Positions 1-6,734 are shown, numbered from the stretch's first letter. The stretch: DNA of 9,155 nucleotides from Fimbriimonadia bacterium (GCA_029824495.1 JALGXY010000390.1:1-9155); one strand, 5' to 3'. Notes: generated from the letters alone by a model not told the origin. Program-made: numbers and translations.

Positions 1-10
1 CTGAATGCCT

Positions 11-40
11 GGCCCTTTTACATTAAGTTGTACAAGGGCT
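11..40. repeat. Imperfect inverted repeat downstream of the tRNA
   Basis: GGCCCTT at 11-17 pairs with AAGGGCT at 34-40 (six Watson-Crick pairs and one wobble, 16-nt loop). It lies about 35 nt beyond the tRNA 3' end in the direction of tRNA transcription. No T-run follows on either strand, so it is at best a weak or processing-linked structure, not a clear intrinsic terminator. Two short palindromes, TTGTACAA at 28-35 and TTCAATTGAA at 52-61, sit in the same A+T-richer stretch. Nothing else is visible in 1-75. Confidence 0.2.
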
Positions 41-75
41 AGATTGGCAGGTTCAATTGAATCTAAGGGGGAGCT

Positions 76-151
76 TGGCCCGGACGGAGGGATTCGAACC
101 CCCGACACCTGGTTCCGAAGACCAGTGCTCTATCCACTGAGCTACGTCCGG
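76..151 (-). tRNA. tRNA-Arg (anticodon UCG), CCA encoded
   Basis: On the minus strand this folds into a complete 76-nt cloverleaf. The 7-bp acceptor stem CCGGACG/CGTCCGG (145-151 with 80-86) is perfect. The D arm starts GCTC, the anticodon stem is CTGGT/ACCAG, and the 7-nt loop CTTCGGA places the anticodon TCG at 116-118 on the plus strand. The T arm carries the standard GGTTCGAATC-type loop. The discriminator base is G (79), and the terminal CCA is encoded (76-78). The tRNA reads CGA and, depending on wobble modification, other CGN arginine codons. No integrase gene or duplicated tRNA 3' end is seen, so nothing shows use as an attachment site. Confidence 0.97.
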
Positions 152-165
152 ACGGAAGAGTGAGC

Positions 166-192
166 AATATACCAGGCTCTAGGCCTGATCAA
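166..192 (-). promoter_or_regulatory. Probable promoter of the tRNA-Arg gene
   Basis: Reading the minus strand, TATATT (166-171) fits a -10 box and lies 14 nt before the mature tRNA 5' end, which puts the start point about 6-8 nt upstream of the tRNA. A weaker -35-like TTGATC lies at 187-192, with a 15-nt spacer that is shorter than ideal. A small inverted repeat (CAGGC 173-177, GCCTG 183-187) sits in the spacer. The -10 is convincing and the -35 is marginal. Confidence 0.4.
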
Positions 193-216
193 CTCGGACC
201 GAACCGGGACAAAAAC

Positions 217-363
217 TCAGCGGCTGTGGGGATGCTGCCGACGCCGACGAGAAAACCACCAGATCGCAGCGCCCGCCACGCCCCAAAAAGCGAGAAGGCC
301 AAGGCCTGCTGCCAAGCCAACACCGGAATTCGGATCCACTACTGCTATCCACATTGTCGACAT
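217..363 (-). CDS. Small single-span membrane protein, unknown function
   Basis: This is a predicted 48-aa protein starting MSTMWIAVV and ending with a TGA stop. Roughly residues 13-35 form one hydrophobic, Gly/Ala/Leu/Trp-rich segment, followed at once by four arginines and a short basic tail. By the positive-inside rule this suggests an outside N-terminus and a cytoplasmic C-terminus. The frame is open further upstream (to 438), but I chose the ATG at 361-363 because AGAGGA lies 8 nt before it; the upstream extension has no such signal and looks non-coding. I recognise no family. It lies 65 nt upstream of the tRNA on the same strand and diverges from the deacetylase remnant at 453. The protein is short and low in complexity, so a chance frame cannot be excluded. 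Confidence 0.5.
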   Translation of the reverse strand: MSTMWIAVVDPNSGVGLAAGLGLLAFWGVAGAAIWWFSRRRRQHPHSR

Positions 364-370
364 CTCTATG

Positions 371-376
371 TCCTCT
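371..376 (-). promoter_or_regulatory. Shine-Dalgarno AGAGGA deciding the small-protein start
   Basis: On the minus strand AGAGGA (371-376) lies with 7 to 8 nt between its core GAGG and the ATG at 361-363. It is the only strong, well-spaced ribosome binding site in the window and favours the 48-aa product over the longer open frame. Confidence 0.45.
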
Positions 377-440
377 ATCGGTCTGTTTTCCACGTATCCT
401 GACAAAACTTCCCCGTGTTTTTGCCTGGTCGGCTTCATGT

Positions 441-446
441 CATAGT
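441..446 (+). promoter_or_regulatory. -10-like hexamer close to the deacetylase start
   Basis: CATAGT (4 of 6 against TATAAT) ends 6 nt before the ATG at 453, and no Shine-Dalgarno is present. If it is used, the transcript would begin at or next to the start codon. A TTGCCT at 421-426 could be a -35 element, but the spacer is only 14 nt. The rest of 364-452 is the shared 5' region of two divergent genes and shows nothing clearer. Confidence 0.2.
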
Positions 447-452
447 TCTCTC

Positions 453-1218
453 ATGAAACTGTCGCGACGGGATCTCCTTGCAGGAGCAGGGGCTGCAGCC
501 GAAGCGAGCCTCCTTCCAGTCGAGGTTAAGAAGCCACATCTCATCACACTCAGTTTTGATGACGGCTTTGAAAAGTCATTCACCAAGACTGCAGAGATTC
601 ACGAGTCCTTTGGGCTCAAAGCCTGCCTCAACATCATCGCCACCAAGAATCACGGATGACTAAATCATCAAGGAGCAGCAGGCCGATTGGGCGCTCTGGA
701 ACGAGCCTAAGGAGCGCGGCCACGAGATCATGCCGCATGGCTATCGGCACGCCAACCTCACCGAGATGCCCCTCACATCGGCCATCGATCTGGTCCGTGC
801 CTGCTTAGATGAGTTCGACGAGCACCTGAAGGGATTTGATCGCAGCAAAGCGGTCTTCAACTTCCCTTACAACGCTTCAAACAAGCTCATCGAAGAGTTT
901 GTGGGGACACAGGTCCGAGCTCTGCGGACAGGCTATTCAGCCTTCAACCCTCTGCCTCACAAGGGCTTAAAACGTCTGACCTGCAGCAGCTTCGGCCCGG
1001 AGAATGCCGAGCGATTTCTCGACAGCGAAATCGACAAGCTCCTAAAGCAGCCTTCCGGCTGGATGATCTTCAATGCGCACGGTCTTGATGATGAGGGATG
1101 GGGCCCGATCAGCTCTGACTATCTGAAGAAGCTGCTCGATCGGCTGACCAGAATCGAGACAGTAGAGCTGCTTCCTGCCGGCATGGCCCTCGCGAGGGCT
1201 GACTCTGTTATATACTGA
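453..1218 (+). pseudogene. NodB-like polysaccharide deacetylase, frameshift plus TAA
   Basis: This is a carbohydrate esterase family 4 (NodB) homologue; intact members are metal-dependent hydrolases that remove N- or O-acetyl groups from polysaccharides. Residues 1-20 (SRRDLLAGAGAAA) look like a twin-arginine signal. The catalytic motif LSFDDG follows, with Asp36 and Asp37. Codons 1-68 read in one frame to a TGA at 657-659. From 664 the homology resumes in the +1 frame: the metal-binding HGYRH (His at 736 and 748), the motif-3 region FNFPYNASN without the usual Arg, and the late FNAHGLDDEGWG with its His at 1078. A TAA at 661-663 also closes the new frame, so the break is double. It ends 5 nt before the aminotransferase, suggesting one operon. 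A consensus error at 650-663 is the alternative to true decay. Confidence 0.85.
1211..1216 (+). promoter_or_regulatory. -10-like TATACT ahead of the aminotransferase
   Basis: TATACT (5 of 6 against TATAAT) overlaps the end of the deacetylase remnant and ends 7 nt before the ATG at 1224. It could start a separate, leaderless aminotransferase message. No good -35 is visible. A GAGAG between hexamer and ATG is too close to the start to be a normal ribosome binding site. Confidence 0.25.
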
Positions 1219-1223
1219 GAGCC

Positions 1224-2477
1224 ATGACCCCGGACGAGCTGCACGGTCAAGTCGTTGAGAAGTACACCGACCACGTAAACCCCTATCTGGGCCGCCTGAT
1301 GGCCTTTGCAGGGTTTGGCGTCGAGACCAACGCCGAGGGGTGCTGGCTCTACGATCACAACGGCCGCAAGATGCTCGACTGCTTGGGTGGATACGGCGTT
1401 TTCAACCTGGGCCACAAACACCCCAAAGTTGTCGAATCTGTCAAGAACGAGCTGGACAAAATGCCGCTTTCTGGCCGGGCATTTTTCAACGAGACGACCG
1501 CCAACGCATCCCAAAAGCTTGCAGAATCAGCACCCGGAGATCTCGACCTCGTCTTCTTTTCTAATTCGGGCACCGAATAAGTAGAGGCCGCACTTAAGTT
1601 AGCCAGAGCCGCCAGCGGCCGCAAGGTATTCGTCTCTACTCACAACGGCTATCACGGCAAATCATTCGGCTCCCTATCTGTTACTGGGCGCGAGAAGTTT
1701 CAGGAACGATTCCAGCCGCTGCTCTCCGGCGTCTCGTTTGTCGAGTTTGGAGATGCAGCCGCAGCCAAGGCCGCAATCGGCCCTGACACGGCAGCGATGA
1801 TCGTCGAGCCGATCCAAGGCGAAGGCGGCATCATCGTTCCTCCAGATGGGTATCTGAACGAGCTGAGAGCGACCTGCGACGAAGCCGGAGCACTCCTGAT
1901 TTTCGACGAAGTTCAGACCGCCATGGCCCGCACAGGAACCCTCTACGGCTGTCAGTACGACGGCGCAGTGCCAGACATCATGTGCCTTGCGAAAGCGCTC
2001 GGCGGCGGTGTGATGCCGATCGGCGCGACACTCTGCACGCAGGAGGTGTTCGACAAGGTCTACGGCGAGAACCCTCTCCTGCACACGTCGACATTTGGCG
2101 GCAATCCGATGGCATGCGCAGCGGCTATGGCCACGCTCGAGGTGATCGAAGAGGAGGGACTCTGCGAACGGGCCGTCGGTATCGGTGCTGTTCTGAAAGG
2201 CGCTCTCGAAGATGCAGTCAAAGACTCGCCTCTGATCAAAGAGGTCCGCGGCCGCGGACTCATGCTCGGCGTCGAATTCGCTCAGGACGAGGTCGGCGAG
2301 CTTGTTGTCGGCCAGATGACCAAGCGCGGGCTGATTGCAGCCTACACGCTGAACAACCCGAAAGTGATCCGGTTCGAACCGCCCCTGATCATGGAAGAGT
2401 CAGAGGCAGTCTGGGCCGCAGAGACATTCGGTGCTTCGGTCAATGAGACCGAAGAGCTTCTTGCAGCCCTAGCCTGA
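1224..2477 (+). pseudogene. PatA/YgjG-like class III aminotransferase with in-frame TAA
   Basis: This would be a 417-codon PLP-dependent fold-type I aminotransferase. As I recall E. coli putrescine aminotransferase (PatA/YgjG), matching blocks run along the whole length: FFSNSGTE (111-118), VEAALKLAR, YHGKSFGSLS, EPIQGEGG, FDEVQTAMARTG with PLP-ring Asp228, CLAKALGGGVMPIGAT with Schiff-base Lys257, TSTFGGNP, and TLNNPK..RFEPPL near the C-terminus. Acetylornithine or ornithine aminotransferase activity is possible. Codon 119 (1578-1580) is TAA, inside the cofactor phosphate-binding stretch NSGTE-x-VEAALK, where E. coli PatA has Ser and many relatives Ala. The frame is unbroken and family-like on both sides. 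As read, translation would stop after 118 residues. Nonsense mutation, sequencing error or stop readthrough are all open. The gene ends directly against the oxidoreductase. Confidence 0.88.
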
Positions 2478-3503
2478 TCAGACCATCACTTCGTCAATCG
2501 CGACACGTCGGCCCTCTTTCGAGGATTTCAGCGCTGCGAACACCATCGCCAGGCTCTTGATATTGTCGTGGCACTCGCCCTGCGGTGTGCTTCCCGAGTC
2601 AATAGCGTCGAGAAACTCGCTGAGGCTGCCATGAAAGTCGGTCAAGAATCCATCGGAGGAGACCTTAGGACGAAGGTGGTTCACCTTGCTGAAGAAGCCG
2701 TCAGCCTGATGCACCGTCTCGGTCCTCAGATCGAGATCGCCGTCCCAGATCGCCGTTCCCTTCGGGCCGATAGCGCGCCACTCGGAATCCCACGAAGTCA
2801 TCAGGCCATCTGAGCACCAGGAGCCCCGAAAAGCGAACCGAGATCCGCCTGACATGCCGAACAGCGCGTTTGCGCAGGCGTCGCCCTTGTACCAGCTCCA
2901 GCCAGGATTGAACTCCTCACAGTAGACCGATTCAGGATCGGCATCGAGCAGGAAACGGGCCTGGTCGAACGTATGGATCGACATATCGAGCAGCAGGGGG
3001 CTCGGCATCTCATCACGGAATCCCCCAAAGTGGGCCCCGATAAAGAAGTCCGCGTTGAGGATGGCTGCGCCCTCGAGCTTGCGGACCAGGTCTCGGTAGC
3101 CGCAGATTTGAGGGTTGTAGCGGCGAGACTGGCTCACCATATAGAGCTTTCCGGCATCTTCGCTCGCCTTGACCATCTTGGCTGCCTGCTCCATGCTCGC
3201 AGCCATCGGCTTCTCTCCCAGCACCGGAATCCCTGCAGAAAGAGCGGCACAGACCGTCTCGCAGTGGACATCGGGAGGCGTCACATCGACAATAAAGTCA
3301 GGTTTGAGAGAGGAGATCGCTTCAGTCACGTTCGAAAATGACTGGACACCGCTCAACCCCAGCTCCTCGCAGGAGGACTCAACGGCCCCATCCCGAGGAT
3401 CGACCCAGCCAGCGAGTTGGGTTCGATTTGACGAAGAGAGGGTCTTTGCCCAGGTTCGGCCGTGGGCGCCGGCTCCGGCCAGTACCGCTGCATGAAGACT
3501 CAT
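2478..3503 (-). CDS. Gfo/Idh/MocA-family NAD(P)-dependent oxidoreductase
   Basis: A 341-aa protein of the usual length for this family, whose members oxidise or reduce sugars, inositols and related polyols with NAD(P). The N-terminal Rossmann fold opens with AAVLAGAGAHG (residues 5-15). GEKPMA (96-101) contains the family Glu-Lys-Pro with the catalytic-site lysine (Lys98), and DMSIHTFD (173-180) holds the conserved His and Asp of the second half. The C-terminus (PQGECHDNIKSLAMVFAALKSS) is typical. The frame is open to 3647, but the extra N-terminal residues are unlike the family, so I start at the ATG at 3501-3503; the ATG at 3510-3512 is the alternative. It diverges from the hydrolase at 3546. 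No signal peptide is seen, so it is cytosolic. The substrate cannot be told from sequence. Confidence 0.93.
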   Translation of the reverse strand: MSLHAAVLAGAGAHGRTWAKTLSSSNRTQLAGWVDPRDGAVESSCEELGLSGVQSFSNVTEAISSLKPDFIVDVTPPDVHCETVCAALSAGIPVLGEKPMAASMEQAAKMVKASEDAGKLYMVSQSRRYNPQICGYRDLVRKLEGAAILNADFFIGAHFGGFRDEMPSPLLLDMSIHTFDQARFLLDADPESVYCEEFNPGWSWYKGDACANALFGMSGGSRFAFRGSWCSDGLMTSWDSEWRAIGPKGTAIWDGDLDLRTETVHQADGFFSKVNHLRPKVSSDGFLTDFHGSLSEFLDAIDSGSTPQGECHDNIKSLAMVFAALKSSKEGRRVAIDEVMV

Positions 3504-3510
3504 TGGTTCC

Positions 3511-3516
3511 ATTCTG
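3511..3516 (-). promoter_or_regulatory. -10-like CAGAAT ahead of the oxidoreductase
   Basis: On the minus strand CAGAAT (4 of 6) ends 7 nt before the ATG at 3501-3503. A TTTACA at 3530-3535 resembles a -35 element, but the spacer is only about 13 nt. Only 42 bp separate the two divergent start codons, so both promoters must fit in this gap or reach into the genes. Confidence 0.2.
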
Positions 3517-3531
3517 GCAAAGAACGCTGTG

Positions 3532-3537
3532 TAAAAT
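3532..3537 (+). promoter_or_regulatory. -10-like TAAAAT ahead of the hydrolase
   Basis: TAAAAT (5 of 6) is followed by GG and ends 8 nt before the TTG codon at 3546. The same TAAAATGG string occurs before ccmE (6839) and on the minus strand at 6744-6751. It supports a leaderless TTG start, but no convincing -35 is visible. Confidence 0.3.
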
Positions 3538-3545
3538 GGTCCGCC

Positions 3546-4307
3546 TTGAGAGTCTTGACTGAGCAGAAATGGAATGGCCCTGGCGGCCCGCTTGCCTTTG
3601 ACCTGATCGCACCCGATGATCGGGCGCCCCTCGTGATCCTGATTCATGGAGGCGGCTGGATCTCTGGCGAGAAGGAGTCTTGGCGGGAAGAGGCTGCCTG
3701 GTACGCCAATAATGGATTCGCAACTGCATGCATCACCTATCGCCTAGCGCCGCTCTATCCCTTCCCCGCGGCTGTCGCAGATTGTCAGTCGTTCCTGAGG
3801 CACATCAAGGCAAACGCTGATCAGTATAAGATTGACCCAGATAACATCGCTGTATTAGGCAACAGCGCTGGTGGTCACCTGGCGACGATGATGGGGCTCT
3901 GTAAAAAAGGGTTCGATGTTGAGGAGCCGGCAGAGTCGCTGAATGCAGTTGTCAATATCTGCGGGATAACCGACTTGACCAATCCACAGGACCAGCACTT
4001 CGATATCAGCCTCTCGTTTCTGGAGCAGTTTATGGGCGGCTCATTTGCAGAGAATCCTGAAGGCTACAGCGATGCCAGCCCGGTCAATTATGTGACAGCA
4101 GAGGCACCGCCGATGCTGATTATTCATGGCGACAAAGATGATGTTGTCCCTTGCGGCCAGAGCCTGGAGCTCCACGAAAAGCTGAAAACTGCCGGAAGCG
4201 AGGCGCACATTGTCGTCCTCCACGGTGAGGGCCACAGCTTCACCCTCCCTGCTTGGGAGCAGATCCGCGAGCGATCCTTAGAATTTTTCACCGAGCACCT
4301 GAAATGA
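3546..4307 (+). CDS. Alpha/beta hydrolase, BD-FAE/acetyl-esterase-like
   Basis: A predicted 253-aa serine hydrolase. LVILIHGGGW gives the oxyanion-hole HGGG (His34 onward). GNSAG holds the nucleophile Ser107. IIHGDKDDVVP supplies the acid (Asp199 or a neighbour in 196-199), and GEGHSF the catalytic His230. This arrangement fits the carboxylesterase/BD-FAE group, which cleaves small esters such as acetylated sugars. No signal peptide is visible. The start is uncertain: ATGs at 3462 and 3492 lie in frame but run into the divergent oxidoreductase and add residues unlike the family. TTG at 3546 (or 3555) gives the expected N-terminus. The stop overlaps the next gene's ATG (ATGA), so the two are translationally coupled. 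The natural substrate is unknown. Confidence 0.9.
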   Translation: MRVLTEQKWNGPGGPLAFDLIAPDDRAPLVILIHGGGWISGEKESWREEAAWYANNGFATACITYRLAPLYPFPAAVADCQSFLRHIKANADQYKIDPDNIAVLGNSAGGHLATMMGLCKKGFDVEEPAESLNAVVNICGITDLTNPQDQHFDISLSFLEQFMGGSFAENPEGYSDASPVNYVTAEAPPMLIIHGDKDDVVPCGQSLELHEKLKTAGSEAHIVVLHGEGHSFTLPAWEQIRERSLEFFTEHLK

Positions 4308-5332
4308 GCCGAACCGCCGACCTTCGTAGCGACACTGTAACAAAGCCGACGCCAGAAATGTATCGGGCGATGGCCGATGCGGAGCTCGGCGACAACGTCC
4401 TGGAGACAGACCCGACCGTCGGCAGACTCGAATCCTTGGCCGCGGAAATGACCGGAATGGAAGCGGCGCTCTTCATGCCGAGCGGCACGATGGGCAACCA
4501 GTGCGCGCTTGCGACTCACACCAATCCCGGCGATTCCGTGATCTTTGAGGATCAGGCACATATGATCTGGTACGAGGGAGGCGGGCCAGCCATCTTCAGC
4601 GGCGTCATTACGCGAGGACTGCCGACACGAGACGGCACGATTACGCCTCAGCAGTTGAGCGAAACAGTTCTGACCCGAAGTGAGCACACGCCCGGCACAA
4701 CCCTTGTCTGTCTGGAGAACAGCCACAACCGTCACGGAGGAGCGGTCACAACGGTCTCACAACCTGCGGCGCTGAAGGAAGCAGCCGATGAGGCTGGAAT
4801 CAGGGTTCATCTTGATGGCGCGAGGATGTTCAACGCGAGCGCGGCCCTCGGGGTCGACATCAAGGAGATCACAGGTCTGGTTGACACAGCCAATTTCTGT
4901 CTGAGCAAAGGCCTGGCATCCCCGATCGGCTCTCTGCTCTGCGGCCCCAGCGACTTCATCACCGAGGCAGCTTTCTGGCGAAAACGCCTGGGTGGAGGAA
5001 TGAGACAGGCCGGAATTCTCGCCGCCTGCGGGATCGTCAGCCTGACCCAAATGGTTGAAAGGCTGACCGAGGATCATGAGCGCACTCAGGCCTTGTCAGG
5101 GCATGTCGCAGGACTGCCCGGAATCGACCCCGTCGATGCTCCTACGAATATCTTGGTGATGAACACCGTTCGCACTGCAGAAGAGTGGATGAATGAGCTT
5201 GAGAAGCATGGTGTCCGCACCTTGCCATTCGACAAGCACCGCCTGCGAGCTGTCCTGCATAAAGACATCGGAGACGCAGAGCTTAAAACTGCGCTTGAAG
5301 GGTTCTCAAAGTCGGCCGAAGCTCTCGCTTAG
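4304..5332 (+). CDS. ltaE: Low-specificity L-threonine aldolase
   Basis: A 342-aa PLP enzyme of the usual family length. Members split L-threonine and L-allo-threonine to glycine and acetaldehyde, often accepting other beta-hydroxy amino acids. The N-terminal signature DLRSDTVTKPTPEM (6-19) is characteristic. FMPSGTMGNQ binds the cofactor phosphate, ENSHNRHGG and HLDGARMFNA line the PLP site (the latter with the pyridine-binding Asp), and CLSKGLASPIGS carries the Schiff-base Lys202. KRLGGGMRQAGILAA is another conserved block. The ATG overlaps the hydrolase stop, so the pair is an operon. The last 27 bp overlap the tail of the convergent nuclease gene. All key residues are present, so it should be active in the cytosol. 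Confidence 0.95.
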   Translation: MSRTADLRSDTVTKPTPEMYRAMADAELGDNVLETDPTVGRLESLAAEMTGMEAALFMPSGTMGNQCALATHTNPGDSVIFEDQAHMIWYEGGGPAIFSGVITRGLPTRDGTITPQQLSETVLTRSEHTPGTTLVCLENSHNRHGGAVTTVSQPAALKEAADEAGIRVHLDGARMFNASAALGVDIKEITGLVDTANFCLSKGLASPIGSLLCGPSDFITEAAFWRKRLGGGMRQAGILAACGIVSLTQMVERLTEDHERTQALSGHVAGLPGIDPVDAPTNILVMNTVRTAEEWMNELEKHGVRTLPFDKHRLRAVLHKDIGDAELKTALEGFSKSAEALA

Positions 5333-6082
5333 GCCTGCTTCTCGAAGGGCGCCTGCGCGAAGGCGATTGTAGGCGATCTCCGCCAGTGTCTCAAGATTGA
5401 CTACGTCTTCCTTGTTGTACGCGATCAATGTCTCAAGAGCTTTGTCGTCGCCACGCTGGTAGTAGCGCCACAGGTAGATCGCGTCGCGGCCGTCGAGCCC
5501 TTCCGTATCGTCGCCCCTTGCGATGCCCATCTGTTTCTCGATCCGTTTCAATCCGCCTCGTATTCCAAGCTGTTTCAGCGTCGGGCAGAGATCGAGATGG
5601 ATCTGATCGAACGGCACGCTTGGGAACGCCTTCTTCAGCATCGGGACATCGAATCCTGTTCCGAAGAACGTGACGATCATGCCATACCTGCTGATCACAT
5701 CGGGAAATGACCCGAGGGTGTCGTCCTTGACCAGACAGGTGAAGTCACTGCCGTCGTAAAGCCCGACCGTCGTGATCGAATCGGCGTACATTCCTCCGTC
5801 TGTCTCGATATCCAGATAGACGGCGGTCTCCCGAAACTCGGGCCAGGCCCGCCACATGTTCTTGCCGCCCAAGACTTCGGCGAAGTGCTGGTGGTGCTGC
5901 TTTTCCAGTGCTTCGGCGCTCTGCTCGACCGCACGGGTCATTGCGTCTTGCGAGACACGGCCGGTTGTCCAAGCCCCTGGGTCCTTGAGGTAATCCTCCC
6001 AGGTCAGACAGCCCTGCTGCCAAAGGCTCCGCTCGGTGTGCCCTCCCAAACCCGGAATGTGGATAAAGGAGTTGGACAGCAC
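5306..6082 (-). CDS. YprB-like RNase H-fold exonuclease domain protein
   Basis: A 258-aa protein matching the ribonuclease H-like domain of the YprB group (DEDD exonuclease superfamily). Acidic motifs are in order: YLDIETDG (Asp91, Glu93), TFFGTGFDVPMLKK (Asp145) and YNKEDVVNLETL (Asp226), as expected for two-metal-ion 3'-5' exonuclease chemistry. Residues 6-32 (FIHIPGLGGHTERSLWQQG) resemble a helix-hairpin-helix nucleic-acid binding turn; this opening is usual for the group. Translation starts at GTG (6080-6082), which fits family N-termini. It lies 19 nt downstream of the exported-protein gene on the same strand, and its stop lies 27 bp inside the threonine aldolase gene. The substrate, DNA or RNA, is unknown. 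Confidence 0.88.
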   Translation of the reverse strand: MLSNSFIHIPGLGGHTERSLWQQGCLTWEDYLKDPGAWTTGRVSQDAMTRAVEQSAEALEKQHHQHFAEVLGGKNMWRAWPEFRETAVYLDIETDGGMYADSITTVGLYDGSDFTCLVKDDTLGSFPDVISRYGMIVTFFGTGFDVPMLKKAFPSVPFDQIHLDLCPTLKQLGIRGGLKRIEKQMGIARGDDTEGLDGRDAIYLWRYYQRGDDKALETLIAYNKEDVVNLETLAEIAYNRLRAGALREAGLSESFGRL

Positions 6083-6101
6083 GAGTTTAGGATCCGTTGC
6101 C

Positions 6102-6701
6102 TTAGTTTGAGTCGGCAGTTGAATTGCCGACGGTGGTCGGCTTTCGCGGCTGTCGGCGCTTGGTGCGCTTCTGCTCCACTCTCAGCGGCTCTCGTCGTGA
6201 AAGGCCCGGCTGTTTCGGAGGAAGGTAGATCTCGGTGACAGCGGTCGGGAACCACGGGAATTTGATCTTCGGATCGTCGTACCAGTAGAAGCCGGTCTTG
6301 AGATCCTCATCGAATTCGCCGACGAGGCGCGCCATGCCTTCGCCATACCAGACAGCGTCAAGGTCTCGTCCGAACCACTGCACGGCATACCACTTCCCTG
6401 TGATGATGGCTTTGCCCTTGCCGGTGTAGACCTGACGATCATTCAGATCGTGCTCTTTCCGAATCTTGCCTTCGAACTTGATGTCGCCTTAGTGCTTCGA
6501 AACGAGGAGCGTTCCTGTAAACGACATCTCGAGTCGGCCTTCAGCTTGAAGGACACGGATCGATCCAATCTTGGACGCCATGTGGACCGTGCCGTAAGAT
6601 CGTTTCTGTTCAACGCCTTCTCGCTGGGCCTCAGTTGCCGCCTGGGTAAAGGCGCCAGCGGCCAACAAGGTCATCAATCCGGTCAAAACTGCTCTGCGCA
6701 T
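6102..6701 (-). pseudogene. Exported protein of unknown function, in-frame TAA
   Basis: Reading through one internal stop gives a 199-codon frame. Residues 1 to about 22 (MRRAVLTGLMTLLAAGAFTQA) form a clear signal peptide with basic start, hydrophobic core and Ala-rich end. The middle alternates polar and hydrophobic residues in short strands (IGSIRVLQAEGRLEMSFTG, KAIITGKWYAVQWFG), suggesting a beta-rich secreted or cell-envelope protein. The tail is rich in Lys, Arg and Pro. I do not recognise the family. Codon 71 (6489-6491) is TAA; the amino acid character continues smoothly across it (LLVSKH, then GDIKFEGKI). The final stop is TAA at 6102-6104. A GTG at 6723-6725 could add 8 residues, but the ATG at 6699-6701 gives the better signal peptide. 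As read, only a 70-residue exported fragment would be made. Confidence 0.65.
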
Positions 6702-6721
6702 ATCAAATCTCAGAAAAGCCA

Positions 6722-6734
6722 CCACCTAAGGTGG
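6722..6734. promoter_or_regulatory. Perfect 13-bp palindrome in the minus-strand leader
   Basis: CCACCT at 6722-6727 and AGGTGG at 6729-6734 flank one central base. It lies 21 nt upstream of the exported-protein ATG and downstream of the putative minus-strand -10. It could be a protein-binding site or, in RNA, a 5-bp stem with a 3-nt loop. Confidence 0.35.

Noticed and set aside
76..151. tRNA gene as an integration site of a genomic island
   Set aside because: No integrase, no direct repeat of the tRNA 3' end and no change in gene type is visible beside it.
160..402. Plus-strand open frame of 80 codons over the small membrane gene
   Set aside because: Its product has many Arg, Pro, His and Cys, with no domain. 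The opposite strand has a better start, a ribosome binding site and a clear membrane segment.
3462..3545. Longer N-terminus for the hydrolase from ATG at 3462 or 3492
   Set aside because: The added residues are unlike the family and would overlap the start region of the divergent oxidoreductase. They are not excluded by any hard evidence.
3504..3647. Longer N-terminus for the oxidoreductase
   Set aside because: The extra 48 residues precede the Rossmann fold, which normally starts within a few residues of the N-terminus, and they lie antisense to the hydrolase coding region.
4124..4735. Long minus-strand open frame across the hydrolase/aldolase junction
   Set aside because: It is antisense to two well-supported genes and has a low-complexity, Arg- and Cys-rich product with no family signature.
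453..6701. Reassignment of UAA to an amino acid
   Set aside because: UAA is absent from the long intact frames, including 639 codons of ccmF, and looks like a true final stop at 6102-6104, where reading on would run out of frame into the nuclease gene. A reassigned codon should be spread over all genes. Occasional readthrough remains open.
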